Assembly (NCBI GenBank): GCA_026702745.1
Contig: JAPPBT010000068.1
Coordinates: 1-64,000, forward strand
Direction of reading: 5' to 3'
Origin: Gemmatimonadota bacterium
GTDB lineage: Bacteria; JAAXHH01
Length of the DNA: 64,000 bases
A program made the translations under genes and the position numbers. Of the stretch, positions 1 to 8,628 are shown piece after piece. Under the pieces are notes generated by a model. The model ran no database searches and was not told where the DNA came from. It worked only from the letters and a program-made list of their open reading frames with translations. Position 1 is the first letter of the stretch; each line of letters starts with the position of its first letter.

Positions 1-815
<815 letters not shown>

Positions 816-868
816 TCAGATTCAGCCGCAACCGGACCTTGCAGGTTACGGTTCGGACACTCGATGAC

Positions 869-1156
869 CTACGATACGATACCCAGGATGTCCTCTTCCC
901 GCATCATGAGGTATTCGGAATCATCCAGATTGACTTCCGTGCCGGAGTACTTGCCAAAGAGGATCTTGTCGCCGACTTTGACTTCCAGCGACACGCGGTC
1001 GCCGTTGTCGCCGACGCGCCCCGGACCGGCCGCCACGACCTCGCCCTGCTGCGGCTTTTCCTTGGCCGTATCGGGGATGATGATACCGCCGCGCTGTACC
1101 TCTTCTTCCTCGAGGCGTTTGACCAGGACCCGGTCGCCCAAAGGTTGTACGTTCAT
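869..1156 (-). CDS. groES: Co-chaperonin GroES (10 kDa)
   Basis: Forms the heptameric lid of GroEL. The 95-residue product has the family's normal length and signature: [15 protein letters not shown] at the N terminus, the mobile-loop region with [20 protein letters not shown], and [16 protein letters not shown]. The ATG at 1156 is preceded by a purine-rich GAAAGGAGCAGG site. First gene of the groESL operon, with a roughly 270-base untranslated leader running to a promoter at 1437-1465. No classical CIRCE element was seen; other palindromes occupy the promoter region. Confidence 0.98.
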   Translation of the reverse strand: MNVQPLGDRVLVKRLEEEEVQRGGIIIPDTAKEKPQQGEVVAAGPGRVGDNGDRVSLEVKVGDKILFGKYSGTEVNLDDSEYLMMREEDILGIVS

Positions 1157-1189
1157 TGCTTCCTGCTCCTTTCACTGGTGATAAGAACG

Positions 1190-1207
1190 CTGATTTTGAA
1201 ATCAGCA
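1190..1207 (-). promoter_or_regulatory. Perfect inverted repeat in the groES leader
   Basis: GCTGATTT-TG-AAATCAGC, 8-base perfect arms, 34 bases upstream of the groES start. It lies in the 5' leader, close to the ribosome-binding site, so it could be an mRNA hairpin or an operator. It does not match CIRCE (TTAGCACTC-N9-GAGTGCTAA). Function is inference. Confidence 0.4.
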
Positions 1208-1401
1208 CGATAATGAATGATGATCTCGTCCGCTTTCTTACGTGCAATTTCCGTGCCACGATGGAGAAAGCCGCCCGCATAACTGGGTAATTGCATCTTA
1301 AATTATTGTTAATAAATGGGTTATGTACTTAGTTGAGAAACGCCGGATGATGCCGCCTTGCTATCCGGTTTTCTGCCAATCTGTCACATGCGCCAACTAG
1401 T

Positions 1402-1412
1402 GCCATTATGGC
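1402..1412. promoter_or_regulatory. GCCAT-ATGGC palindrome downstream of the groES start site
   Basis: GCCATTATGGC is a perfect 11-base palindrome just downstream of the predicted groES transcription start near 1430. It shares its half-site (GCCAT/ATGGC) with the larger palindrome inside the promoter at 1443-1458, suggesting two copies of one operator. The bound regulator is unknown. Confidence 0.4.
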
Positions 1413-1436
1413 ATTGCCAATATAACGCAACAGGCC

Positions 1437-1465
1437 AATTTAGCCATGCCGGTATGGCGTGTCAA
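1437..1465 (-). promoter_or_regulatory. groESL promoter with a palindrome in the spacer
   Basis: On the minus strand: -35 TTGACA (1460-1465), 17-base spacer, -10 TAAATT (1437-1442). The spacer is almost filled by the near-perfect palindrome GCCATGCCGGTATGGC (1443-1458, 14 of 16 positions symmetric), where a bound repressor would block RNA polymerase. The -35 matches consensus fully, the -10 at 4 of 6. Confidence 0.65.
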
Positions 1466-1483
1466 GGGTAATTGCAAATCTGA

Positions 1484-1511
1484 TTGTCAATGACCGGCGA
1501 TGTGATATTTT
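1484..1511 (+). promoter_or_regulatory. Promoter of the Ldh2-type dehydrogenase gene
   Basis: TTGTCA (1484-1489), 16-base spacer, TATTTT (1506-1511). It lies back to back with the groESL promoter; the two -35 boxes are 18 bases apart. A leader hairpin follows at 1528-1551, with 11-base arms, a 2-base loop and one G-U-compatible mismatch. Confidence 0.45.
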
Positions 1512-1637
1512 ACCTCTGGGCCGCCTGGCCGGTCCGAAGGTTCGGACTGGCACGTCTGCCGGTCCGGCCCGATCCCCAATGCCCATCAGACGCAACTACA
1601 TGTAAATCATCGGAGCAGAAATCACAGGAGCTTTTCC

Positions 1638-2678
1638 ATGCCCGTAGTGCCCTTCGACAAGCTCAACAGCCTGAGCCGCGCCATCTTCGAGGCGACCGGC
1701 ATCCCGGCGGAAGACGCCCACATCCTCGCCGATCACCTGACGACCAGCAACCTGCTCGGGCACGATTCCCACGGGGTGTGGTTCATGCCCCGCTACGTCC
1801 CGTCCCTGCAGTCAGGTTACCGGCCCTGGGAAGACCATATCGTGGTGGCGGACCGGCCCGGTTTCGCGCAGATCGACGGGAACGGCGCCAACGGCATCGT
1901 GGCGGTGACGAAGGCCCTGGCCCTGGCGGTGGAGAAGGCGCGCAGCGCCACGATCGGCCTGGTTGCCCTGCGGAACGTATCCCACATCGGCCGGCTGGGC
2001 GACTTCCCCCCGCGGATCGCCGAACAGGGCATGATCGGCATGGTGGGACTCAACGGCGGGGGAGAATTCGTGGCGCCCTACGGCAGCGCCGACCGGCGCT
2101 TGCGGCCCGAACCCATCGCCTTCGCCGTGCCCCGGGAGAAAGGACCGCCCCTCATGCTGGACATGACGCTCAGCGTGGTCGCCGGCGGCAAGGTCGAGCA
2201 GAAAATAGAGCGCGGCGAGCCCATGCCGGACGGCTGGCTGATCGACCAGCAAGGCCGCTACGTGAACGACGGCAGCCGGTACCACGCCGAGCCGGACCAG
2301 GTGGCCGTACTGCCCCTGGGCGGCCTGCAGTTCGGCCACAAGGGGCACGGGTTGGCCATGATGATCGAGATGATCATCGGCCCCCTTTCAAATGCCGGAT
2401 GCACAGGCGGCAAGGGCGGCGGCGGGATCCTGATCGCCGCGTTGGACATCGAGGCCTTCATGGACCCGGCCGACTACAGGGCGGAAATCGAAGCCCACGT
2501 CGCCTACGTGGGTTCGGCGAAACCCCTGCCGGGATTCGAGAAGGTATATGCACCGGGAGAGATCGAAGAAGTCACGCGGCAACAGCGGCTCGCTGAGGGC
2601 ATTTACATCCCGGACAAGACCTGGACCACGATCACGGAAACCGCGGCCGGACTCGGCGTGGAAATGCCGGGTGTGTAG
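1638..2678 (+). CDS. Malate/L-lactate/sulfolactate-type dehydrogenase (Ldh2 family)
   Basis: NAD(P)-dependent 2-hydroxyacid oxidoreductase of the Ldh_2 fold, unrelated to classical LDH. The 346 residues are family length. Visible motifs are the N-terminal helical dimer region with TTSNLLGHDSHG (around 35-45), RNVSHIGRLG (around 113-122) carrying the catalytic His region, and the Gly-rich NAGCTGGKGGGG loop (around 255). The ATG at 1638 follows CACAGGAG. Only 26 bases separate it from the next gene, an oxidoreductase, so they are probably co-transcribed. Substrate cannot be read from sequence: malate, sulfolactate, ureidoglycolate and delta-1-pyrroline-2-carboxylate are all options. Confidence 0.85.
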   Translation: MPVVPFDKLNSLSRAIFEATGIPAEDAHILADHLTTSNLLGHDSHGVWFMPRYVPSLQSGYRPWEDHIVVADRPGFAQIDGNGANGIVAVTKALALAVEKARSATIGLVALRNVSHIGRLGDFPPRIAEQGMIGMVGLNGGGEFVAPYGSADRRLRPEPIAFAVPREKGPPLMLDMTLSVVAGGKVEQKIERGEPMPDGWLIDQQGRYVNDGSRYHAEPDQVAVLPLGGLQFGHKGHGLAMMIEMIIGPLSNAGCTGGKGGGGILIAALDIEAFMDPADYRAEIEAHVAYVGSAKPLPGFEKVYAPGEIEEVTRQQRLAEGIYIPDKTWTTITETAAGLGVEMPGV

Positions 2679-2704
2679 CACACGGTAGCACACAGGAGTA
2701 TCCC

Positions 2705-3715
2705 ATGCCCGACAAACCCGTACGCGTAGCCGTCTACGGAACCGGCCGGTTTGCGCAGGCCACCCACCTGCCCAACCTGAGCCGGATCGACGGCGTCGAG
2801 ATCGCGGCGCTGTGCGATATCGATGAAGACGCGCTTCGCGAAGCGGCTGCGCAGTTCGGCGTCGACCGCACCTACACGGACGCCCACGCGATGCTGGAGG
2901 CCGAAAAACCCGACGCCCTCTGGTCCATCGTGCCGGCCTTCGCCCGCACCGACGTGGAAATCACGGCGGCCGAACGCGGCATCCAGCTCTTCAGCGAGAA
3001 GCCCCAGGCCATGGACATGTCCCTGGCGAAGCGGATCGACGCGGCGGTGCGTAAGGGCGGCGTCATCAGCACGGTAGGCTTCCGCGAACGGTACCGGCCC
3101 ATATTCCGGGAAGCCCGGCGGCTGCTCCGGGACAAGCGTGTCGTGCACGTCCGCTTCCAGCAGATCGCGCATAGACCGAAGCCGCCCGCCTCCGCCCGCA
3201 CCGCATGGTCGCAGCAGGTGGAGAAAGGCGGCGTCCGCTTCTTCGACTGGGGCGTGCACGCCACGGACTACACCCGGTTCATGACCGGGCAGAACGTAAT
3301 CAAGTCCCAGGCCTTCCTGTACCATCCGGAGGAATACCATACGCCGCTCTCTTCGTCTTTTCATTACCAATTGTCGGACGGCGCCACGGCGACGCTGACC
3401 TTCATCGAGTGCGATCCGACCGGTCCCGGCGAGGAACCCTACTTCAAAATCTACTTCGACGGCGGGAGGCTGGCGGTATTCGGTTACGAACGGATCGAAG
3501 TGAACGACGAGGTCGTCTACGAGGCCGACCCCTTCGACCCCTGGCTGGCCCAGGACCAGGCCTTCGTCGAGGCGATCCGGTCAAACGACCCCGGACTCCT
3601 TCAAAGCGACTATCACGACGGCCTCCGGTCGCTCGCGCCGATCCTGGCCGGATGGTATTCGGCACGCCGGGAAGGGGCCCTCTTGGACGTGGAACGGTTT
3701 ATCGAGAAGGCGTGA
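2705..3715 (+). CDS. Gfo/Idh/MocA family NAD(P)-dependent oxidoreductase
   Basis: A 336-residue oxidoreductase acting on a sugar, inositol or related polyol. The N-terminal Rossmann domain starts VRVAVYGTGRFAQATHLPNL and has LCDIDEDAL after beta-2; the EKPQAMDMSLA segment (around 100) is the family EKP motif with the catalytic-region Lys. The C-terminal half has the GFRERYRP strand and a FFDWGVHATDY segment replacing the usual GGxxxDxGxH motif. The ATG follows CACAGGAGTATCCC. It pairs with the upstream dehydrogenase, consistent with stepwise oxidation of one catabolic substrate; the substrate itself is not deducible. Confidence 0.88.
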   Translation: MPDKPVRVAVYGTGRFAQATHLPNLSRIDGVEIAALCDIDEDALREAAAQFGVDRTYTDAHAMLEAEKPDALWSIVPAFARTDVEITAAERGIQLFSEKPQAMDMSLAKRIDAAVRKGGVISTVGFRERYRPIFREARRLLRDKRVVHVRFQQIAHRPKPPASARTAWSQQVEKGGVRFFDWGVHATDYTRFMTGQNVIKSQAFLYHPEEYHTPLSSSFHYQLSDGATATLTFIECDPTGPGEEPYFKIYFDGGRLAVFGYERIEVNDEVVYEADPFDPWLAQDQAFVEAIRSNDPGLLQSDYHDGLRSLAPILAGWYSARREGALLDVERFIEKA

Positions 3716-3865
3716 TCCAGGCGGGATCCAGGCGGGATCCGTGCGAATCCTTGCGGTGTGGTTTTTGGCGGCGCAATTCAGGCGGCGCGAGACAGCCGGC
3801 GCGAATCCAGGTGCCGCAATACAACCGGCGCGATACTTCCGGCGCGCTATTTCCGGGAGACGACC
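3716..3865 (+). repeat. Intergenic region with short direct repeats
   Basis: The gap between the oxidoreductase and the lipoprotein gene is built of short imperfect direct repeats: CAGGCGGGATC twice in tandem near 3719-3741, then scattered GGCGCGA/GGCGCGC motifs to 3847. No promoter was convincing. An open frame starting at 3758 crosses it but lacks a ribosome-binding site. Confidence 0.4.
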
Positions 3866-4324
3866 ATGTACCACAAAAGCACGCGTTACTTCGTTCTGTC
3901 CGCACTGCTGATCGCCATGGGATGCGGCGGACCGAAGGAAGATCTCACCCATCTGCTTGTTGCCGGCGGGCGGATCGGCGTCGTGATGGAAGACGAACGG
4001 ATCGTCTCACTCAATTCGAAGGAGAACGAACCGGTCGTATGGACGTTGAGCCGGTTCGGTGGGGTGATCGAATCGTGGGACGCGGAGGGGTTGGCCGTCG
4101 TCGTGGATGACGTCGACGTGCCGGTAGGCCTGCTCGATACGTTTTCATCCGATCGCAACCGGCTCGTGGTCGAAATCACGCAGGCCGGTGGCAGGGACGG
4201 GAATCTCGGCGTATCGTTCGAGCCCATCGGCGATTCGGGATCCGGCGTAGTCGTCCGGATTTCCGACGATGTGGTGTTAGAGGGCTTGAGGCAGACCGAA
4301 GATGAGTTGGAATTGAGGATTTAG
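3866..4324 (+). CDS. Small predicted lipoprotein of unknown function
   Basis: 152 residues. A signal peptide (basic YHKSTR, then hydrophobic YFVLSALLIAMG) ends in the lipobox-like IAMGC at about residue 20, so the mature protein should be membrane anchored. The remainder is beta-rich and acidic with no motif I recognise. ATG 3866 is chosen because GGGAGA lies just upstream and it starts the signal peptide; a longer frame from 3758 would bury that signal. It sits 150 bases behind the oxidoreductase on the same strand. Function unknown. Confidence 0.6.
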   Translation: MYHKSTRYFVLSALLIAMGCGGPKEDLTHLLVAGGRIGVVMEDERIVSLNSKENEPVVWTLSRFGGVIESWDAEGLAVVVDDVDVPVGLLDTFSSDRNRLVVEITQAGGRDGNLGVSFEPIGDSGSGVVVRISDDVVLEGLRQTEDELELRI

Positions 4325-4372
4325 CGGGTGCAGGTGGCGGACTGCGGGAATGTTACATGTTGATCTGTAGTT

Positions 4373-4771
4373 TTAGTCACCTACACCCAGCGCTCCAGCA
4401 ACTTCTCTTATTCGAGACAGACGCGCTGAAGCATAATCAGTCGCCTCGTACCGTTGAATTTGCTGCTCTTTCAATCCGAGCCGCTCTGCCAGGTCTTTCT
4501 GGCTCAAACCTTGGGCAATTCTCGCTTTGATCAGTATGGTCGGTATTTCTTTCACGGTTTTAAGCTGATCCAGCTTGAATTTGCCCGACTTCAATGATTC
4601 ATATTCACGTAAGTCTGCTTCCAAATCGGAAAGCTGGCTACGCACTGCTTCTTTTTGCGCTTTCAAGATAAGCGGATGTACCCCCATCTCATCGCTCAGG
4701 CCTTCCAAGGTACGAACGAATCGTGATACCTGTGCTTTGGTAATTAGATATTGCCTCTCGTTCTTAATCAA
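4373..4771 (-). CDS. XRE-type helix-turn-helix regulator, probable antitoxin
   Basis: 132 residues. The N-terminal two thirds is helical and charged (a likely coiled coil around 15-65). The C-terminal third is a Cro/C1 helix-turn-helix: IAQGLSQKDLAERLGLKEQQIQRYE (around 84-108), followed by SRIREVAGALGV. The start overlaps the stop of the upstream partner gene by 4 bases (ATGA), implying translational coupling. Base composition is clearly more AT-rich than the arginine cluster or the oxidoreductases, which suggests transfer. By analogy with two-gene modules it is likely the DNA-binding antitoxin and autorepressor; this is inference. Confidence 0.75.
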   Translation of the reverse strand: MIKNERQYLITKAQVSRFVRTLEGLSDEMGVHPLILKAQKEAVRSQLSDLEADLREYESLKSGKFKLDQLKTVKEIPTILIKARIAQGLSQKDLAERLGLKEQQIQRYEATDYASARLSRIREVAGALGVGD

Positions 4772-5208
4772 TTGAGATCTCCCAAATCCAGTGCGATTAT
4801 CCCTTTTTTGTTTCCAGTGTGTTTGTCTGACTGGAAGAATTCATAGAATGACAGTCCGTCGGTACTCGCTGAAACAGATGCAGGAAACAATTCCCCCATG
4901 TACCTTGCTTTCTGGGTAGCCCTGCCGGAATCGAAAGTCAACAGGATGGGATCGAGAACAATCGGATCTACTCCGTTTTCATCCCAACATGCATCGAAGT
5001 CATTCGGCATGTTCTTGTTGGAAACAAAGCTACCGTCTAGATAGACCGTTCGACAACCGGCCAGTTTAAGATTTGACAGCGCTTCTCGAAGACCGGAAAG
5101 AAGTAACCGTCTCCATGGATTTGTCCCAAATCTAGTCGACACCTCTTCCCAGTCTGACCAGTAAACACCTGGAGGAAGGTTGCCGGAACTGTCGAAAACA
5201 GGTATCAT
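4768..5208 (-). CDS. Nucleotidyltransferase-like protein (resembles DUF6932), probable partner or toxin of the XRE regulator
   Basis: 146 residues from ATG 5208. Visible: MIPVFDSSGNLPPGVYWSDW, TNPWRRLLLSGL, and YLDGSFVSNKNMPNDFDACW (around 67-86). The last has the GS-x(n)-DxD layout of a nucleotidyltransferase active site; the arrangement matches what I remember of DUF6932. The TTG at 5241 also opens the frame but lies on the predicted -35 box, so ATG 5208 is preferred; transcription would begin within a few bases of it, giving a nearly leaderless mRNA. Overlaps the XRE gene by 4 bases. Low-GC pair; a toxin-antitoxin role is inference. Confidence 0.65.
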   Translation of the reverse strand: MIPVFDSSGNLPPGVYWSDWEEVSTRFGTNPWRRLLLSGLREALSNLKLAGCRTVYLDGSFVSNKNMPNDFDACWDENGVDPIVLDPILLTFDSGRATQKARYMGELFPASVSASTDGLSFYEFFQSDKHTGNKKGIIALDLGDLN

Positions 5209-5209
5209 T

Positions 5210-5229
5210 ACACAACATATTAATTGTGT
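5210..5229. promoter_or_regulatory. Inverted repeat operator of the XRE/nucleotidyltransferase pair
   Basis: ACACAA-N8-TTGTGT, perfect 6-base arms, covering the -10 box and adjoining the start codon at 5208. Its position suits autoregulation by the XRE protein encoded second in the operon. The site is seen; the binding is inferred. Confidence 0.55.
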
Positions 5230-5241
5230 TGAAAATGTCAA
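5214..5241 (-). promoter_or_regulatory. Promoter of the XRE/nucleotidyltransferase pair
   Basis: Minus strand TTGACA (5236-5241), 16-base spacer, TATGTT (5214-5219). The predicted start of transcription falls at about 5207, at the ATG itself. The -10 lies inside the inverted repeat 5210-5229. Confidence 0.55.
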
Positions 5242-5322
5242 TTAGAACAGTCATAGTTAATAGTCGTAGTCTACAGGTATAACTCGCAGGTAATCATGGA
5301 TGAGACATCACTCCACTGTGGT

Positions 5323-6585
5323 TTACAGGAATTCAGACTTGTCCCACAAAGCCTCCAGTACCGTCCATCTGGCCACCATCTCTTCCCCGTCTAAAATCCC
5401 ATCTACGAGCCGAGAGAGATCCGTCCCCGAGTCCGCTGGCAAGTTATCAAACACTTTGATATCCTTGTGGATCCATCGCGGCATACTCAGAAACCGCCCG
5501 TTCCGCATGTACAGCGCGATCAGAAAATCGTTCACAGCCTGGTTGGCCAGGCAGTAGAGATGGATCCGGTCATCGGCGTCCTGCGCCTTTCGCCACTGGT
5601 CCCGAAACAGGGGCAGCCGATGCTGTGCTTCAGCAATCACTGACTTCACCAGTTCATCGGGCAGGTGCCCGAGCACCTCTTTCCACACCCTCAGCCGCCC
5701 ATCCGAATCGACCAGTGAGTGGCAGTTCTGCAACTCCTCGGCAAGGATCCGTTGCTCGGGCGGCCAGGGCGGGCTGGGAAACGCCGCCAGCATATCTTCC
5801 ACGGTCTGCCTGGTCCAGTAACGGATGTGGACCATCGCCCCGTCGAGCACCACGCTGTCGCAGGCCGGCTCAATCAGGGGCCCGTGCCGTATGTCCGGCC
5901 ATTCGGCGATCAACCGCTGGCGATCGGCCTCTCGGGGAATGACCGGGCCGAAAACGAGCAGGTCGATGTCCGACTGGCGATCGGCATAACCTCTTCCCAG
6001 GGATCCACCCAGCGCCACGGCGCTCACTCCCTCGAGAAGCCGGATCCTTTCCACGATCTCGGCGGCCAGGGCGTATAACTCGCCAGGATCCCGGGACTTA
6101 TCCGGCTTGAAGGATCCTACCTCGATTTCCCCATCCAACGCGCCATGATCGCCACCGGATTCATACAGCAACTCCAGGAAATCCCGCATCAGCCGGGACG
6201 CGGCCGCCCACGCCTTTTCAGGTACCCGTTCGGTCGCCAGCGTCCACAGGGCATCGCCCGCATTTTCCGGCGCCCTGGACAACCCGTTCAACCGGTTGCG
6301 CGCACCTTCGAGCCGCGACGGATAGTACATAATTTCCGGTAGCCCGTTCATCCCATAGAGCACGGTAGCGGTCTGGTGGATGATCAGGTAGAGGGCGTAC
6401 CTGAATCGGACGTGATCGCCGCGATCTATCAGGTTGGTCGGGGGAAGCCGCAGCCACCATCCGAGCTGTGTCGCCGCTTCCTCCACAGGGTTCGATAGGG
6501 GGGATCGTTTAAGCACGTTTTTTTGCCAGTCAAAGGGAGTCAACGGGGGCGAGTGGCGAATCACCGGTGAGCGAGTGGCAATCAC
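5323..6585 (-). CDS. Nucleotidyltransferase-domain protein with helical domains on both sides
   Basis: 420 residues from GTG 6585. The central part (around 185-215) has the minimal nucleotidyltransferase signature ALGGSLGRGYADRQSDIDLLVFG, with GS and DxD metal ligands. The C-terminal part (around 290-420) is helical like the substrate or HEPN-like domain of DUF4037 proteins. The N-terminal 160 residues look like a second copy of that helical domain (compare LYGMNGLPEIMYYPSRLEG with LYMRNGRFLSMPRWIHKDI). This could be a fusion left by deletion between two tandem genes. An imperfect 20-base direct repeat lies at the start (6549-6590). The start codon is uncertain. Follows the ArgA-like gene by 18 bases. 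Confidence 0.7.
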   Translation of the reverse strand: MIATRSPVIRHSPPLTPFDWQKNVLKRSPLSNPVEEAATQLGWWLRLPPTNLIDRGDHVRFRYALYLIIHQTATVLYGMNGLPEIMYYPSRLEGARNRLNGLSRAPENAGDALWTLATERVPEKAWAAASRLMRDFLELLYESGGDHGALDGEIEVGSFKPDKSRDPGELYALAAEIVERIRLLEGVSAVALGGSLGRGYADRQSDIDLLVFGPVIPREADRQRLIAEWPDIRHGPLIEPACDSVVLDGAMVHIRYWTRQTVEDMLAAFPSPPWPPEQRILAEELQNCHSLVDSDGRLRVWKEVLGHLPDELVKSVIAEAQHRLPLFRDQWRKAQDADDRIHLYCLANQAVNDFLIALYMRNGRFLSMPRWIHKDIKVFDNLPADSGTDLSRLVDGILDGEEMVARWTVLEALWDKSEFL

Positions 6586-6603
6586 CAGTGCGCGTTAGAA
6601 GGG

Positions 6604-7191
6604 TTACCGAGGAGCGGGAGAAGGCATGATCAGCGTGGGGTCCTGCTGCATGTCCGGCAGGGCGGGTTCCGGTTTCCGCTGGTCTTCGGGGATCAGCGTC
6701 CGGGCTACCGCGATCTCGTCGCAGTGGGTGAAACGGGCGCAGGTGGTACAGTCCTTCCAGACCTTGTGCGGCAGAGTCTCGCGGTCGACCACCTCGAACC
6801 CGTGGCGGCCGAAAAAGCTGGTCTCGTAAGTCAGGGCGAAGACCCGGGCGACACCCAGTTCCTCCGCCTCCGCGATGAGTACGTCGACGATCCGCCCGCC
6901 GATGCCGCCGCCCCGGCATCCCCTCCGGACGGCCAGGGACCGGACCTCGGCCAGGTCGTGCCAGACGATCACGAGGGAACCGCAGCCGATCACCTGGCCG
7001 TCACGCTCGCCTACGACGAAGTACCGGATGTGCTCGAACAAGCGGTATACCGACACCGGAAGGAGGATGTCCTCCTCGATATAGGGCTGGAGAATCTCCA
7101 TGATCTCGGGAACGTCCCCGATCACGGCCGGGCGGATGACGGTTTCGCTTCCGTTCGATGCCTGCGACCTGATTTTGTCCGTTTTATTCAT
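6604..7191 (-). CDS. argA: N-acetylglutamate synthase, short GNAT (ArgA) type
   Basis: First step of arginine synthesis: acetyl-CoA plus glutamate. 195 residues with a GNAT core: IRPAVIGDVPEIMEIL, then VRSLAVRRGCRGGGIGGRIVD (acetyl-CoA loop, R/QxxGxG/A type) and ALTYETSFFGRHGFEVV. A KVWKDCTTCARFTHCDE segment with a CxxC-x5-C pattern is typical of the stand-alone ArgA GNATs. It lies directly downstream of argH in the arginine cluster; in some bacteria this domain is fused to ArgH. ATG 7191 is chosen for GAGGAGC upstream; the frame opens at 7212. Function rests on motif plus context. Confidence 0.82.
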   Translation of the reverse strand: MNKTDKIRSQASNGSETVIRPAVIGDVPEIMEILQPYIEEDILLPVSVYRLFEHIRYFVVGERDGQVIGCGSLVIVWHDLAEVRSLAVRRGCRGGGIGGRIVDVLIAEAEELGVARVFALTYETSFFGRHGFEVVDRETLPHKVWKDCTTCARFTHCDEIAVARTLIPEDQRKPEPALPDMQQDPTLIMPSPAPR

Positions 7192-7247
7192 GACCGTCCT
7201 GCTCCTCTGCATCCTGCGCGCTGAGCTCGCGGGCCGTTTCCATCTGC

Positions 7248-8612
7248 TTAACCGCGCGCAAGGATCTCACGGGCCTGTTCCAACTGCTGCTCGATCGCTC
7301 TTCGACCGGTGCCGCCGGGCAGGGCCCGCTTGTCGGCGCTGTCGTCGAAGCTGAGCTGCCCGATTGTAGCTTCGTCGAAATGCGCTGAATACTGCTGGTA
7401 CAGCTCGAGCGGAAGGTCCCGCAGGCTGCAGCCTCGGCTTAAAGCCTCGTCCACGAGCGCGGCCACGATGCCGTGTCCTTCCCGGAACGGCACGCCGCAC
7501 CGGGTCAGGTAGTCCGCCAGGTCCGTGGCCAGCATGGTGTCGTCCATGCTTTCTTCAACCCGATCGCCGCTAACCTCCAGCGTCTCCCAGATCGCCGTGA
7601 AGACCGTCAGCGCGACGGTCACCGTGTCGATCGCATCGAAGAGCGGTTCCTTTTCATCCTGCATATCCTTGTTGTATGTGTGGGGCAGTCCCTTGAGTAT
7701 GGTGACGAGGGAGACCAGGCTGCCCACGACGCGGCCGGTCTTGCCCCTCAGCAGTTCGGCGGCGTCCGGGTTCTTCTTCTGCGGCATGATGCTGCTGCCC
7801 GTGGCCAGCCGGGGATGCTGCTTGACGTACCCGAATTCCGTGGACGACCAGATGACCAGGTCCTCGCAGGCCCGGCTGATACGGATCATCAGCGTCGTGC
7901 ATGCGGCGAGGAACTCGACGTTGAAATCGCGGTCGCTCACCGCGTCGATGCTGTTGGGCGAGATGCCGTCGAAACCCAGTTCTTCGGCCAGGAACGCGCG
8001 GTCGATCGGGAAGGCGCTGCCCGCCATCGCCCCGGCGCCGAGGGGCATGACGTTGATCCGTTTCCGGCAGTCCGCCAGTCGCTCCCGGTCCCGCTGGAGC
8101 CCGAACAGGAGCGAAAGGGCGTAGTGGGCGAACCGGATCGGCTGGGCCTGCTGCAGGTGGGTATACCCGGGGAAGACGGTGTCCACCGTGCGTTCGGCCA
8201 GCCCCAGCAGCGCCGCCTGGCAATCCCGGATCCGCCCGGAGACGTCGTCTACCACCTCGCGGAGATACATCCGCTCGTCCGTAGCGTTCTGGTCGTTGCG
8301 GCTGCGGCCCGTGTGGAGTTTTCCGCCCACGGAGCCCACTTTCTCGATCAGGCGTTTCTCCACGGCCATGTGGATGTCTTCCAGGTCCCGGGTCAGCGCA
8401 TAGGCGCCGCTTTCGATCTCGCCTTCGATCTCGCCCAGCGCCTCTTCGATAACCCGGCCTTCATCGGCGGTGAGCACACCGATGCGGACCAGCCCTCGGG
8501 CATAGGCGATGCTGCCCCGGATGTCCACGCGAAACAGGCGGCGGTCCGCGTCGATGGACGCGTGGAAATCATCCATCAACTGTTTGAGTGATTCGTCTCG
8601 GCTGTCGGTCAT
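7248..8612 (-). CDS. argH: Argininosuccinate lyase
   Basis: Last step of arginine synthesis, releasing fumarate. 454 residues, normal length for the fumarase/aspartase superfamily. Clear motifs: GGKLHTGRSRNDQ (around 80-92), GYTHLQQAQP (His region, around 150), and the signature loop GSSIMPQKKNPD (around 275-286) with the catalytic Ser. The ATG at 8612 follows AGGGAGC. It sits 16 bases behind argD and 56 bases ahead of the ArgA-type gene. High confidence. Confidence 0.97.
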   Translation of the reverse strand: MTDSRDESLKQLMDDFHASIDADRRLFRVDIRGSIAYARGLVRIGVLTADEGRVIEEALGEIEGEIESGAYALTRDLEDIHMAVEKRLIEKVGSVGGKLHTGRSRNDQNATDERMYLREVVDDVSGRIRDCQAALLGLAERTVDTVFPGYTHLQQAQPIRFAHYALSLLFGLQRDRERLADCRKRINVMPLGAGAMAGSAFPIDRAFLAEELGFDGISPNSIDAVSDRDFNVEFLAACTTLMIRISRACEDLVIWSSTEFGYVKQHPRLATGSSIMPQKKNPDAAELLRGKTGRVVGSLVSLVTILKGLPHTYNKDMQDEKEPLFDAIDTVTVALTVFTAIWETLEVSGDRVEESMDDTMLATDLADYLTRCGVPFREGHGIVAALVDEALSRGCSLRDLPLELYQQYSAHFDEATIGQLSFDDSADKRALPGGTGRRAIEQQLEQAREILARG

Positions 8613-8628
8613 GATGCTCCCTATCTGC

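Noticed and set aside
1157-1480. CIRCE/HrcA element upstream of groES
   Set aside because: No TTAGCACTC-N9-GAGTGCTAA match on either strand; other palindromes occupy the region and are reported instead.
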